Assembly (NCBI RefSeq): GCF_000512585.2
Contig: NC_089241.1
Span: forward strand, 4,978,001 to 5,042,000
DNA from: Kwoniella bestiolae CBS 10118
Taxonomy: Eukaryota > Basidiomycota > Tremellomycetes > Tremellales > Cryptococcaceae
Length of the DNA stretch: 64,000 nucleotides
Reading direction: 5' to 3'
The first letter of the stretch is position 1. Every line of letters starts with the position of its first letter. The translations under genes and the position numbers were made by a program. Shown here one piece after another: positions 12,323 to 23,526 of this stretch. The notes under the pieces were generated by a model. That model saw nothing but the letters and a program-made list of their open reading frames with translations, ran no database searches and was not told the origin of the DNA.

Positions 12323-12744
12323 TGGGAGCTAATATACTATATTAGAGCAGTACGTTGAGTGGAGAAGACAAATGAAAGATTGTTCATCAGATGGTGGTGT
12401 CTGCATGTTACTAGCTTGCTTTTGTCGATGGTGATGACGCGTATCTGTGTGTGCGCTCACGGTCCAAGCTTAGACTCCTTTGGCGAGAAGCTAAGGTCCA
12501 AGAGCTCAGCATACGCACTTGAGTAGGGCTGGTGATCAGATATGGCTTTCGTTTATAACCCCAAGCGCTCTCTCTGCTGAGGATTGTGATGGGCTATACG
12601 AGCAATGCGTGCGGTCAAAGTATACCTGGTAAAACTGAAACATAATCCCATGAGTGCATTGTGGGACCGTGGAACCGAGATCAATGTGTACAACATTCAT
12701 AGGTGGGCATTATCATTGAAGAGGTTTATCGTACAATATCCAAT
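12323..12744. other. intergenic between copies A and B
   Basis: Upstream flank of copy A and 3' flank of copy B, both on the minus strand. No additional gene or repeat was recognised. Confidence 0.45.
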
Positions 12745-14412
12745 CTACTCCTTCTCGGCTTCTTGCGGAAGATCAGGCTGCGGACCAGAATTTGCCAGGA
12801 GGAATTTCAACCCTTCATTATCCCTGTACTTCTCTTTCATAACTCCTAGCCACTCTTCCATACTCTCTGGTTGTCCAACATGATCATCGGGAAGATCGAG
12901 GAAAGCCCTCTCAAGTGCATTGATGATTTTGATATTATACTCATCGTGTCGAAGGAAATCGATAAGTCGATGATACTTCCTTCCGTTCCTAACACAATTG
13001 GCGAGATCGAGACGTCCATGAGAGGTATAAGCGTCGATCAAAGCGAACTCCCTAGTTGAGAGGATGTCGTTCTTCCCTTCTTTATACTCAGCGGGTACGA
13101 ATCCGTTGGGTGCGGCAAATGCTTCTTCTTTGTTCGTCGTGTAAGCCCTGACCACGCGTCGCATTGTTAGCTGATTCCAAGTTCGATGGTATCATTAAGC
13201 ATGGCAAAGAAATAAGCAATTTGGGTGTACTCACCATTCCCAGTCGATTATACCAGTGAATTCACCATCCGTTTCATTAGCTCTGATATGATCGAACCTA
13301 TCATCGTCATGCTTGATGTGGAACGGTCCTGCATTCTCCATCTCTTTACAATTACCAACCAATCTCTTAGCTTCCATGAGCATGAAATACTCTTGCAGCT
13401 CTCTATCGGGATTGCAGTAGTTTCGTGAAAGGATGAGAGAGATCTTGTTGTTGAGGATCGCTAACCATTTCTCTTTGGCTGTTCTGAACGGCCCTCGATA
13501 GTATGGAGGGATGGTGAAGATGGGATGTCGTGTGATAAGGGGTCCGACAATGACATCATTTTCGTCTTGACCGAACCAAGGTGAGCCGACTTTATCAAAC
13601 TGAAGCTTCTCCATAGTCAAGAACCAATCTACCACACCATTCAAGAGCCGAAGAGAGTCTTGTTCCAATGGTAAATCACGGCTGTCGGGGTAAAACCAAG
13701 GGCGCCACATCTCTCCAGGGAGAAAAGCTTGATAGCAGTAGATCAACTTCGGGTGAACTGAGTGAGGCTGTCAGCGCCTGCTAAATCATGTAATAAAGCG
13801 TTGAGAGTATACCCACATTTGCTATGTTCGGGTCTAAGCCATGCGTTTGGAACTTTCAAACCACCTTTGTGCAGCACTCGATTGGTAGCCACTTCACTTG
13901 CCAGATTGAGCTTGAGCGGTTCATCAGGATAATGTCGACCTGCTCTCCTTCTGATTCGCATGATCCAGGAATCTCCACCTTCAAAGTCAACCTTGATATG
14001 GAAGTTGAATGATCCGTGGAAGCCAATAGCGAATTGCGTCCATTTTTCGGGCATGTGAATCTTCTCAACATGATATCCGGGTCGAAGGGCTTCCACCTCA
14101 GCTTTGATCATCTCAAGGTTGAGTAAATCCATCATTTGATTGACCTGTAAATGGTCAGCATGTCATCTCACCCGAGCACCGAAACATCAACCACTTGGAG
14201 CTGAAGGGGGATGAGCATGTACTCACCTCGGGTTGATACGTATCCTCGAGCCCGGTCCCACGTTTCCCTGTCTTCTTGGACTTGTTGATTCCTGAACATT
14301 CATGACCGGTGTGATGCTGATAGCAGAAGCTTGAACGGCACTTGCGGCATTTTGCGTCGAGAACGAGGGTTTGATAGATGCAATTGGGTATGCTACAATT
14401 ATGGAATGACAT
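12745..14412 (-). CDS. AN1-type zinc finger-APH-fold kinase-like protein, copy B (intact)
   Basis: About 480 residues in four exons, all open. Exon 1 (MSFHNCSIPNC...) holds an AN1-like finger, C-x4-C-x10-C-x2-C-x4-C-x2-H-x3-H-x-C; the classic AN1 spacing has x5 between the two His. Exon 2 is the N-lobe of an aminoglycoside/choline-kinase-like (APH) fold: IKVDFEGGDSWIMRIRRRAG and ASEVATNRVLHKGG, where the Glu of SEVAT fits helix C. Exon 3 has LIYCYQAFLPGEMWRPW, VVDWFLTMEKLQFDKVGSP, HPIFTIPPYYRGPF, the catalytic loop H-x-D-D-x-x-x-H and the metal-binding IIDWEW. Exon 4 is a helical C-terminal region (GRLDLANCVRNGRKYHRLIDF). His replaces the usual Asn of the H-x-D-x4-N loop. Small-molecule versus protein substrate cannot be told. 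MSF at 14412 is chosen as start because all copies begin alike. Confidence 0.82.
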
Positions 14413-14872
14413 GCTTGATGGCAATCTGAATGTTCGGCGATAAGTCACGCAGCGTATTCAGATCAAGTAGGATGGGTGGATAGTGATTTAGAGTCGAGTG
14501 GAAAGCATAGCAAGAAGAGAAAACAAGAAGTATCGATGAATGATGATGATGATTCGAATGATGTGTCAAGTCGTGTTTAATGGATATTTTGATCTGAAAA
14601 ATAAGACAGACGACCAATGTGACTCACTCGTGCGGTCCTAGCGTCGTGTCAAATAACGCAAGGGAATCTCAAAGGGGGTTGCTTTGGGAAAACATGCTTT
14701 TTTCGGTTAATATTGACGACCATACCGAGAAGGCCGTAATTTCATGGCACTCTCTCTGCATATAACATCAAGGCCATCGATCATATGTGTAGATACAAGG
14801 TATACTCGCTCCCACTCCCTAACTCAATCTCAAAAGGTACTGTCATGATGTGGCACTTTACCCAACGCACCC
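14413..14872. other. intergenic between copy B and small cysteine gene
   Basis: Upstream region of copy B and 3' flank of the small gene. A GAT-rich stretch lies near 14534-14550. No gene seen. Confidence 0.45.
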
Positions 14873-15388
14873 TCAGAGCAACCCATCAGCTTCGCTGTCA
14901 TCATCTCCGGTTGGCACCCAGTCAACCGAACAGGGATCATTGGTAAGAAGATTGAGATCTGTGTGTATTGTCAAATCAAATCAGCTCCTTGGTTTTGAAT
15001 TCTGAGGTTCAGAACGACTTACGATCAACACAAATCATCGCATCCCACTCATTACTGCAACAGGGACTGGTGCAGAATCGATATTCCTCGTGATCATCCT
15101 TACCGGGATTCATCACCACATAGCACATTTCAACCTCACCAATTTCATATGGATGGACCTCGAAACTGTTCACTCAGCCTGTCAGTGACATGCTCATACC
15201 GCTGCTGTACTGTAGAGCATGGGAACTCACTAAAAGCAGTAATCGTCTTCATCCCAATAAAGCTCCCCAAATTCCAACAGATCATTGTAAGAGTAGCTAG
15301 AATAGATATCAACACGATATTACGGCTTGCCCCGGCAGCCCCAGCAGTCACACAGGACTCACTTTGATCCATAATTTCTTCTCGGCAT
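14873..15388 (-). CDS. small four-exon protein of about 106 residues, acidic and cysteine-containing
   Basis: Not recognised. Reconstructed from four short exons: about 15363-15388, 15231-15296, 15023-15165 and 14873-14958. They are joined by introns of 64-66 bases with GTGAGT/GTAAGT donors and CAG/TAG acceptors, and the total is exactly 107 codons including the stop. The product begins MPRRNYGSNYSYNDLLEFG and has a Cys-containing middle (EEYRFCTSPCCSNEWDAMIC) and an acidic tail (TGDDDSEADGLL). It has no signal peptide or membrane segment. It sits inside the block of AN1-kinase paralogues on the same strand. Each exon is too short to stand out as an open frame; support is the phase-compatible splice sites. 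Alternative splice choices cannot be excluded. Confidence 0.6.
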
Positions 15389-16373
15389 TGCGAATCACTT
15401 GTCTACTGTGATAAGGTTAATTTCGATTGAGCTGATACAGCGTAATCTAGGATCTGGGAAGATTGGGATTGGGATTGGGTGGGTGAACAACAAAAAAATG
15501 GGAGAATGTCCTTCGACTTCATCCCTTATATATGCATAACTGACAGACCGCTCTCAGCTGTTGATGAGATCGTGAAGTAGCAATGAGGTTTACATGTGGA
15601 CAAAACGACCTTGCTTACTTGACGTGAATCCCCTCGCTTTCCTCTTGACTTGAGACAGCTATTGGTTTGATGCTTCTTTCAAGAAGACTGGTTCCTTTCT
15701 GTCTCTACAAATGGAGGACAGCTCGTTTTGTGAGTAGAAATCATGGTCCATATCCTTGATTGCTGTGCTGGTCGTTTGGTGTGGTGTAAAGACATGCTAC
15801 AATGAGTCGTGTCATTATCTTCTAGATTGCCTTTGTGTGTAACACAATCTCAACTAAAGAGACCATAAACATGCGTCTCTGACAGGAAAGCGGTCAAATC
15901 AACTCTCTGAAGAAGTGCTTCTGTCCCTGTGTTTTTTTGATGCGAGTCTCCGCAAGCAAAAGGACTGTTAGGTCGATGGGCAAGAAGCTTTTGCCTTTCA
16001 CGCAATCATACAGTGTATACAATCTTCTGAAATGTCTTTTCCTCATGCCAAAAAGACGAGACATGTAGATGCACCGTTTCAGATTAGCATTGTACCGTAC
16101 ACGCTTCAAATCAGCTCTCACTCAGGACCGAAAAGATGTCTGGGGAGATCGACTTCGGCTTTTCAATTATTCGGCTCAGAGACGAACTGTGATTTCGGTA
16201 TAAATATCTGCCATGCTGTTGAGAACACAAAACGGATCGTCTGTCTTGGTTCGACGAAGCCATTCCAGACGACGTCATAGGGAAGTAAAGCGTTATCTTC
16301 CAGCGCATTCAATATGTCTATGTTGATGATACACACAGCATATCCATTTGACATATCGATTTTGCAACGCCTA
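15389..16373. other. 985-base gap, no supported gene
   Basis: Upstream region of the small gene and 3' flank of pseudogene copy C. Short open frames around 16163-16354 (minus) resemble nothing I recognise and lack consistent splice context. T-rich runs and a CTTCAAGAAG-type stretch are present but no defined repeat. Confidence 0.4.
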
Positions 16374-18062
16374 TTAAACCTCTCGATATCCTTCTGGAAG
16401 TTGTGGTTCAGATACAGGATTATCCAAAAAACACTTCAACCCCTCATCATCCTTATACTTCAATGTCATCCTCCCCATCCAATCCTCCTTACTCTCCCTC
16501 ATCGGATACTTCTGTCCTACCTCGATCCCAAAACCTTTCCTGATTGCCCTCAGATCCTCAACGCTGGCCCAATTATGTCTGAGAGAACTCATCAACCTCG
16601 AATACCTCCTTCCCCCCTTTATACAATCTGCCAAGTCCGGTCGACCGAGAGATCCGTACGCAGCTACCAGCGCTTCTTCACGGTGGGATAGGGTTGAATC
16701 ATCGTCCGTTTTTGCCAAACCCGGTGGAAGGAGGGTATCTGGTGCGCTGAAAGCTTCCTCTTTACTGGTGGTGTATGCCCTACAATCTCACATCAACTGA
16801 GACACCATCTATTCTGATCGTTCCAGGATGAGAGGTAAGTGGGAGACTGAGACACGAGAAGACAACGTACCATTCCCAATCTATCACACCCTTCACCTCC
16901 CCATCTTCCCCAGCAAGACAATGCTCCCAATGATCATCCGCATGTCTCACATAAAATGGACCCTCCCCATCCAGCTCCTCCGAAACTGCATTCTTCACAA
17001 TATCTCTGAGTTCAAGTAAGACCAAATACGTATACACTTCTTCATCTGGTCCCACCTGCTCTCGATCCCTCAACAAGCCAAGTCTAGAGTCGATAGCAGC
17101 GAGGTACCGTTCCCTGAGTGAATGGAAGGGACCATCGAAATATTATGGAACCACTTTGGTACCTTCTCGTTGGATGATTGGACCAATCATGATCTCACCG
17201 CTTTGGAACGTCGGACTACCTATCTTGTCGAATTTGACTTTTTCAAGATTTACGAACCACTTGGCGAGGCTCATAATGTGTTTAAGAGTTGGGTCGTCGC
17301 ATAGAGGATTGGGGGGGGGTTATTGAATGCTGGGATCGGGTCGAAAGGTTGCCATGGGCCGCCGGGGATGAATGATTGATAGCAGTATATAAGTTTGGGA
17401 TGGTCTACAACATCACCTTCTAGCAGTTTGACGCCCAGGTTAATTTGAGTGAGTGAAGTAGGGCGTCAACTCACGCTTACTATCCCTCGGTCTGATGAAT
17501 GTCTGAGGAACAGCCACTCCACCATCGAACAACGCCTGACAAGTCGCAACTTCACTCTCCAGGTTCATTCGCAGTACTTCATCTGGGTATGGTCTCCCAG
17601 CTGACCTCTTCCTGATTCGCATGAACCAGGTTTGTCCATCCTCAAGATTAATCTTGATCAACAGGTTGGAGGATCCTTCAAGTGAGAGGATGGTATTCTC
17701 CGTGGAATTCATATGGATTTTGGCCACTTTCTGTCCTGGGAGGTAGTTCTCTAGGTCGTTGGAGATGATCTTGGGGTCCAGCAGTGACAAGAGCTGAGAG
17801 ATCTACGTAAAATGCAACGGTCGCATAAGCTTGTACGCCATGAGAGTCTTATAGGAATGAGAGCGACTTACCTCCGGCTCATTCATGTCCAGTTTAGATA
17901 TCATATTCCAAGCGATTTGTTCGTCTTCTCAACTACCCAACAATGATGTACTGCGTCGTATAGGTGAGAGAAGCAATACTGTGGACAACATTGTCCGCAC
18001 TGACCTCTGTCTAAGAGTGCTTGAAAGATGCAATTGGGGATGGCACAGCTGTTGAATGACAT
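16374..18062 (-). pseudogene. AN1 zinc finger-APH kinase family, copy C, disrupted
   Basis: Begins MSFNSCAIPNCIFQALLD with a perfect AN1 spacing, C-x4-C-x10-C-x2-C-x4-C-x2-H-x5-H-x-C. Three breaks follow. (1) In the linker after HHCWVVEKTNKS the frame runs into a stop before the expected NEPE splice site; the NEPE end is in another frame, so there is an indel near 17915-17935. (2) In the exon starting HPKLIYCYQSFIPGGPW, a run of nine G on the plus strand (17311-17319) shifts the frame; similarity resumes in another frame with LKHIMSLAKWFVNLEKVKFD. (3) A TAA at 17143-17145 falls within the TIPPYF-equivalent segment. Downstream, FYVRHADDHWEHC...GVIDWEW and the C-terminal exon are open. Taken together these indicate a dead gene. 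It is closest to the intact copy D at 27512. Confidence 0.82.
17311..17319. repeat. G9 homopolymer at frameshift site in copy C
   Basis: Nine consecutive G (C9 on the coding strand) exactly where the two halves of the kinase exon change frame. Homopolymers are both mutation-prone and sequencing-error-prone. Confidence 0.7.
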
Positions 18063-18710
18063 GTTGGCTGTGTGTTGATGCTGCAAGCTTAAATTCATGG
18101 GTAGTGGGTGGTAAGACTGAAATGAAGAAGACATAAGCAAGTCATCCATTGGCTCACGCAGACAAGCACCCTGGTGATTCCGCTATGACTCGTTTGTGCG
18201 GGGGTGTCTTGCTTCTCCTCCACTTTGGGGGTCCTTTAGCTGGTATCGTGTCCATAATCCCAACAGAAACATCCCATATCGACTGGGAGAGGGCAAAATA
18301 TGCTCCCTGAGCCCATTCCACAATGATAAGTGTACTCGTACAGGGACAACATCGATCAATAATCGTCGCTGTTTCACCGTATTTTCGGATGGCGATCGAT
18401 CGTCTTTCGAGGTTTGTTTGGTTCCATTCGGATCTTTGAATTCATTCGATATTTGATTCCGCTTTTGAGCCCATAAGCGGTGTTCTCCGCCGTAATGTCC
18501 GCTCAGTTGAAAAAGTTGAAGATAAACGTTGAACGTTGCAGGTTGTTCGTTCTTGCGTATCTTTGTGTCGACACACAATTCTATACATCTCACAAACGAA
18601 CAACATATCATCGCATTTAGTCAACACCGCCCCCGAGCAATCTATCTGATAGACTGCCATACCTACGTTGACCGAATTACTCCAGCCAACGAATCCATCT
18701 CTTCCGCACA
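18063..18710. promoter_or_regulatory. divergent upstream region, copy C / FAP7
   Basis: Lies between the divergent starts of pseudogene C (minus) and the AK6 gene (plus). Short open frames here have no recognisable product. Confidence 0.45.
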
Positions 18711-19527
18711 ATGACAACCCACCACCCCCGCCAATTCCCCATAATCCTCATAACAGGCACCCCCGGGACAGGCAAGACCTTGCATTCGACCCTCGTCCAG
18801 CAGGAGATGTCTGAGAGCGATATCCCCATGAGACACCTGAATATAGGAGATATAGTGAAAGAGCAGGGTTTCCATGAAGGGTGGGATGAGGAGTGGAAGT
18901 GCTGGATTGTAGATGAGGAGAGACTTTTGGATTACCTAGAGGGGGTTGTGAATCCCGAGAGTGGGGCGAGTGAGACTGGTGAGTCTGGATTTGGGATTGG
19001 GTTTGGCTGAGAGGTCAGATACATCAGATGGAAATAAGGAGGTCCTCAAGGCAGTTAATATGACGCAGATGCGCAAGAGTTGTCACAGGGTGTTCTCATG
19101 CTTCATGGAAGTTGGTGAGCTGATTGTCGGTGTCTCATCAGGATTCATACTAGACCACCACGACCCCTCGTTATTTCCCGAACGATGGGTCGACCTAGCA
19201 GTAGTCCTAACATGCGACAACTCGGTCCTACACGACCGACTAACGTCGAGGTGAGTTACTCATACCTCATCCTTGTACTGGAACCATAACTGACCGGTCG
19301 ATATTGTTTATAGGAACTACCCACCAAATAAGATAACCGAAAATGTCACCGCGGAAATCATGCAAACGTGCCTTTCGGAAACTAGAGAATCGTACGACGA
19401 AGAGATCATCGTGGAATTGCAGTCGCTTGGGGCGGGTGATAATGAGGTGGAGGAGAATGTGGAGAGGATCGTAGAGTGGATTGGGCAGTGGAGGAAAGAT
19501 AGGTTGGAGGGGAGGCATGATCAGTAG
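18711..19527 (+). CDS. FAP7: adenylate kinase isoenzyme 6 / Fap7-type ATPase
   Basis: Nuclear NMP-kinase-fold ATPase that binds Rps14 and acts in late 18S rRNA processing at site D. The P-loop GTPGTGKT is at about residues 17-24, followed by LNIGDIVKEQGFHEGWDEEW, IVDEERLLDYLE, FILDHHDPSLFPERWVDLAVVL (matching the AK6 block that ends FFPERW) and the C-terminal exon with NYPPNKITENVTAEIMQ...EIIVELQS...VERIVEWIGQW. Three exons. The first intron, about 18979-19141, is 163 bases, longer than most here; the second, near 19250-19313, is ordinary. Length, about 190 residues, fits the family. No lesion. Confidence 0.92.
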
Positions 19528-19932
19528 GATCGGATACTGGAGGTCAGATCAGGTGAAGCATCCAGATTTCGGTAGAGGAAATTATAGATCGAGGCGTATG
19601 GACAATTGGGTTATTCTGGTAATTTGGGAACGATGAGCAGGATTTACAGAAGTTGCCCCAGGGATAGGATGAGGATTAGTGATAGTGGTGTCACACCGTA
19701 TCCTTATGTCTTTTCGAATTCTTGTTAGTCGAGTAACTCTAGATAGATATTTAGAGCGCTCTGATCACATTGTAACATATCTCATTATATGCATTTGAAA
19801 AAGATCATTACGTTTTTGAAAGTGTATTGAAGAAAAAAACCTTGACGACCGTCCTCCAAACCACATTCCCTTCCATAGCTCGACGCATGACATCCTCATC
19901 CTAGGTCTAATCCAAGTTAGGAAGGAGATCTT
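19528..19932. other. convergent 3' flanks of FAP7 and NTF2
   Basis: No gene seen. Contains AT-rich 3' UTR-like sequence. Confidence 0.5.
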
Positions 19933-20939
19933 TTATCCGTAGTTACTAAATGAGTAATAAACAGTAAATTAGCTGGATCATCACCACAAGGGACGCATAT
20001 TTTCACTCACAGTCTGAAGACGTCGTTGAAGACAAAGTAGCTTCCTCCTTCGGGCATCAACTGCAATATGGGATGAATTTCAGCTGAAGTCCTTGTGACG
20101 ATACAGTATTCTCCGTTCTGTGTTTCCCATATCTTGCTTCCGTTCAATATCCTCAATGCAGCACGACTTTGGTAGACGGAATATCCACAAGACGATCCAT
20201 CGAATAATAACAACGAAGACTTCTCCTTTGATTTCTCCCATTCACGAAGTAGATCAACATCCGATTTTCCCTCATGACTCCTACTTCTGAACTCTTCCCT
20301 TCCACCGGGGTGACACTACCCGATTCACTGCGATAACAACAGATCAAGAAAACACACTCACGTGGAAGACCTGAGTGAATTGCAGAGGATTCGTTCCATC
20401 ATCAACTAACAGTTGACCAGTAACAAGTACGATGATAGAAGCGGTGGAAGGTGATGAAGGTTGGGCATCGATGGTTACGATTTTATGTTGGACTTTGGCG
20501 AATGGGAGGTTCTATAGTGGGTTTAGGAGTGAGCTTTCGTTCATCTTGAATATGAAGCTACGAAAGAGGGGATCTGATAGTGACAGGTAAGAGAAATGAT
20601 AGGTGCTCTACTCACTACGAGCTTCTCGGTGATAGCTTGAGATCCTTGGATTTGGGTAGATTCCCAAGTAAGCATGGAGGTGTCTCTCTGGATCACGTAA
20701 ATACAAGTTAGCTAAGCCTGCGCAGGTACATTGTAATTGTAGCAATGTCTTGTCGTAGCTTACGTAGAGAGAAGCCAGTCCATTTCGATCAGAGTCGAAT
20801 TGTTGGTAGTAGAATTCTAAACGTTCATCAAGCAATCGTCAGTAAATATATAGCTTGGATTTCCCTATGTTGGTATCGGAGTGAGATGGCTACGAGACGT
20901 ACGAGTGAACTGTTGGGCAATGGCGGTAGGGTCTGACAT
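19933..20939 (-). CDS. NTF2: nuclear transport factor 2
   Basis: Carries RanGDP into the nucleus through FxFG nucleoporins; a homodimer of about 125 residues. The exons, in order, code for MSDPTAIAQQFT; FYYQQFDSDRNGLASLY; RDTSMLTWESTQIQGSQAITEKL; NLPFAKVQHKIVTIDAQP to NPLQFTQVFH; LMPEGGSYFVFNDVFR; and a last exon of only about 13 bases that supplies the family's C-terminal end LNYG and TAA. The intron between QVFH and LMPEGG is about 300 bases, unusually long for the window. Small exons make this gene easy to miss, but the joined product matches NTF2 throughout. The start at 20939 follows the family N-terminus. Confidence 0.9.
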
Positions 20940-21489
20940 CTTGATTGGGGTGTTGTGAGTGGCAATGGGTAGTTGTAATGAGAAGAGGAAAGATTGTATT
21001 TTATAATCCGTCCATCAAATCAACATTGACTTTGGACCTATCAATCTCACATCATCCATCATCTTTGCAATGCACTTTCAACGCGTATGTAATGCACAAT
21101 GCAGCATGGAATGTGCCACATTGGACGGTGATACGGTGATATACGTTTGTATGGAGAGAGAGAGCTGGAAATGGAGACTCCACATGTGATCAGTGCGTCA
21201 GGGTCATTCCCCGAGTACGAGAGTTGAGCTTGAGCGCGTTTGTGATTTTGTGACTTGTGTCTTTTCTGCACAGCTATTTATATCTCTGTAGTCTTGTCCT
21301 TCAGTCGATTTGTCAATTAATTATCATATTCATATTTATCATAAACATCCTTTCATCTCACTCTTACTCACACCTTTATATCCCGACTAATCACTCATTC
21401 AAACCATAAAACTAATCAGACCAACTACATCCCGTCCCTCTTTGATCCACTTCACTTTATTCGACCCCAACTAGTATAACCAAGACAAG
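20940..21489. promoter_or_regulatory. divergent upstream region, NTF2 / secreted serine-rich protein
   Basis: Contains both leaders; the right half (about 21340-21480) is CT/CA-rich. No gene recognised. Confidence 0.5.
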
Positions 21490-22948
21490 ATGCTCCCTAC
21501 CCTCGCTTTATTCTCTTTACTCTCCGCTTTCACCGCGACTGTCTCCGCTGTACCTTGTGTACAGTTCGACTCGAGCTGGAATCTATACGCGTTCGGTGGA
21601 AGTTCAGATGTCAAATTGGGTGCTAACACCACTTGGTCATGTGAGTTCGCAAACCGGATCCTTGAATTACTCTCGAAGACCCAACGACTAACCGTTATGC
21701 TTTGCTCGGTGTAGCCCCCTCCACATCCCCCATCTCAACTTCTGGACGACCGTAAGTTGCTCCATCATGAATGAGGAAATCATTGCTAACTTACCAACTC
21801 ATGTCTAGTCCTTGGACTGGTACCAACTCGCAATGTATTCTCTCTCAGACCAACAATGCGATGTATGTCGTCGGTAGTGATAGCAGCGATCTGAGCGTGA
21901 GTTACTCCGCCGCCTCTTCTCCGCGAGTGCACAACTGACCTATCGAACATTGTTATAGAAAATTTACGTCTACAACTTCGCTTCCGATTCCTGGTCTACC
22001 CAAACCACCTCCGGTGCACCCACTGATCTAGGTAACACCCGATCCGCCTCGGTCCTAGACCACGACACCAACGTGCTCTTCACTCTCACCACTTCCTCGG
22101 GGCTGTATCAACTCGACATGTCAAGCGTTACCAATTCGGCCTCTTCAAGCGCATTATCATGGGAAGCAGTCGAGAACTCCTCTTTTTCCGTGGACGGATA
22201 CAGCGTGACAGCTACTCAAGCGGCAAACCACATCTTCTACTTCGGTGTACCTAACACTGCTGCTGGATCAGCCAACGTGTTCGTAGTGCATTACGCCTAT
22301 TTCCAACCTGATGCTCAGAAGTTCAGCGGATCAGCTCAATTCCCCGACACGGCCGGACAAGCCATCTCTATCCCCACCGAATCAGATAGCGTACCGTACT
22401 CTATGGTGTTTGTCCCTAACGACTTCTCCAACACCTACATCGCTACCCACTGGACCGATCTGGGCGACTACTCCATCACGACCGGTGCTCCCTTTGCCAC
22501 TGACCTTATCAACTCTACTCAGACTATCGCTGCTCCGACTTCTCAGGATAAGACCGCTTCATACGCTGCCTCGCCATACGACTTGGTCCAGATCGACTCT
22601 AATGGTGATATCTACTATTACGCTACTCCCGTCAACGCAGACTACACCGTCTCGTCAGGAGGATCATGGCAAAAACTCGGATACTCGCTCTCAGGCGGAT
22701 CATCATCTTCTTCCAACTCTACCTCCTCAGCTGCCGCTTCTGGATCAGCTACTGCTTCTGGCTCATCGGCCTCTGGAAGTGCTACTGCCAGTAGATCCGC
22801 TAGCCATTCTTCGTCCGCCTCGGCGAGTGGTTCAGCTGCTTCCGCTTCGTCTTCAGCTGCTTCCGGTGCTGGAAACGTTGTAGCCAGAGGTGACTTGTTG
22901 GGATTGGGTCTTGGGGTGGTAGCCCTCGGTGCTAGTATGTTGATATAG
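21490..22948 (+). CDS. secreted, probably GPI-anchored serine-rich surface protein
   Basis: Begins with a signal peptide (MLPTLALFSLLSAFTATVSA, cleavage after about residue 20), then VPCVQFDSSWNLYAFGG. Four exons are joined: to NTTWS; PSTSPISTSGRP; PWTGTNSQCILSQTNNAMYVVG; and KIYVYNFASDSW onward. The middle has repeating strand-like segments (VYNFASDSW, SASVLDHDTNVLFTL, SGLYQLDMSS) suggesting a beta-propeller or lectin-like ectodomain, about 290 residues. A Ser/Ala-rich stalk (SGSATASGSSASGS...) follows, then a GPI signal: a small-residue site near GAGN, then a hydrophobic tail ending LGLGLGVVALGASMLI. Predicted at the cell wall or plasma membrane. No enzyme motif seen. Confidence 0.8.
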
Positions 22949-23526
22949 GACTTAGTCTCACGATGATCATTGAGGGAAGACGGACAGACGGATAGTGTAG
23001 GCTTGTACAGTCGGCGGGGGAGGGAGTAACGGACATTGTTTTTTGTTTTACGGACTTCTCAATCATTCACGAATACTCATACTCATAGTAGTCACTTGCA
23101 TTCTTTCATTATGTCTCCGTAATTCATACTTGTTTGTTCTTGTTATGCATCTTGAACCTTGTCTCAACTTTTGCTCGACTATATGTCGAGTACCAGTCGT
23201 TGATAGGCAAAAGGACTACTGCCACGCGGTGATGATGTTGTTATCTAACGGGATCAAATATGGGGAGTTGGGTTGATCCGATTTGACCGTTCAACTTGGA
23301 GAGATAAGGAATGTTGGTTAGAGTATGTGTGCCTGAATAGGTTTGGACAAATCATGAGCGAAGACAAGACGTACATGCATGATCATGTATGAACATACTT
23401 TCTTCGTTTCCCACATCTACTGAAGTTCATTCATCTATATTTCGAGCTCCACAAGCGGGTTCATTAACAGTCACAGACTATCTTGACCGCTTCTGCTCAG
23501 GTCCTTCTTGAAATATCACTCTCAAG
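22949..23526. promoter_or_regulatory. intergenic upstream of urease
   Basis: 3' flank of the serine-rich gene and upstream region of URE1. One GATAAG lies at about 23303-23308. GATA factors control urease in related fungi under nitrogen limitation, but a single hexamer is weak support. No gene seen. Confidence 0.4.

Noticed and set aside
16163..16354. Minus-strand frame MSNGYAVCIINIDIL...
   Set aside because: No recognisable family, no convincing splice partners and no conserved start context; kept as unassigned intergenic DNA.
22311..22883. 190-residue plus-strand frame overlapping the secreted protein
   Set aside because: Leu/Pro/Arg-rich shadow in another frame of a clearly coding exon with GPI tail.
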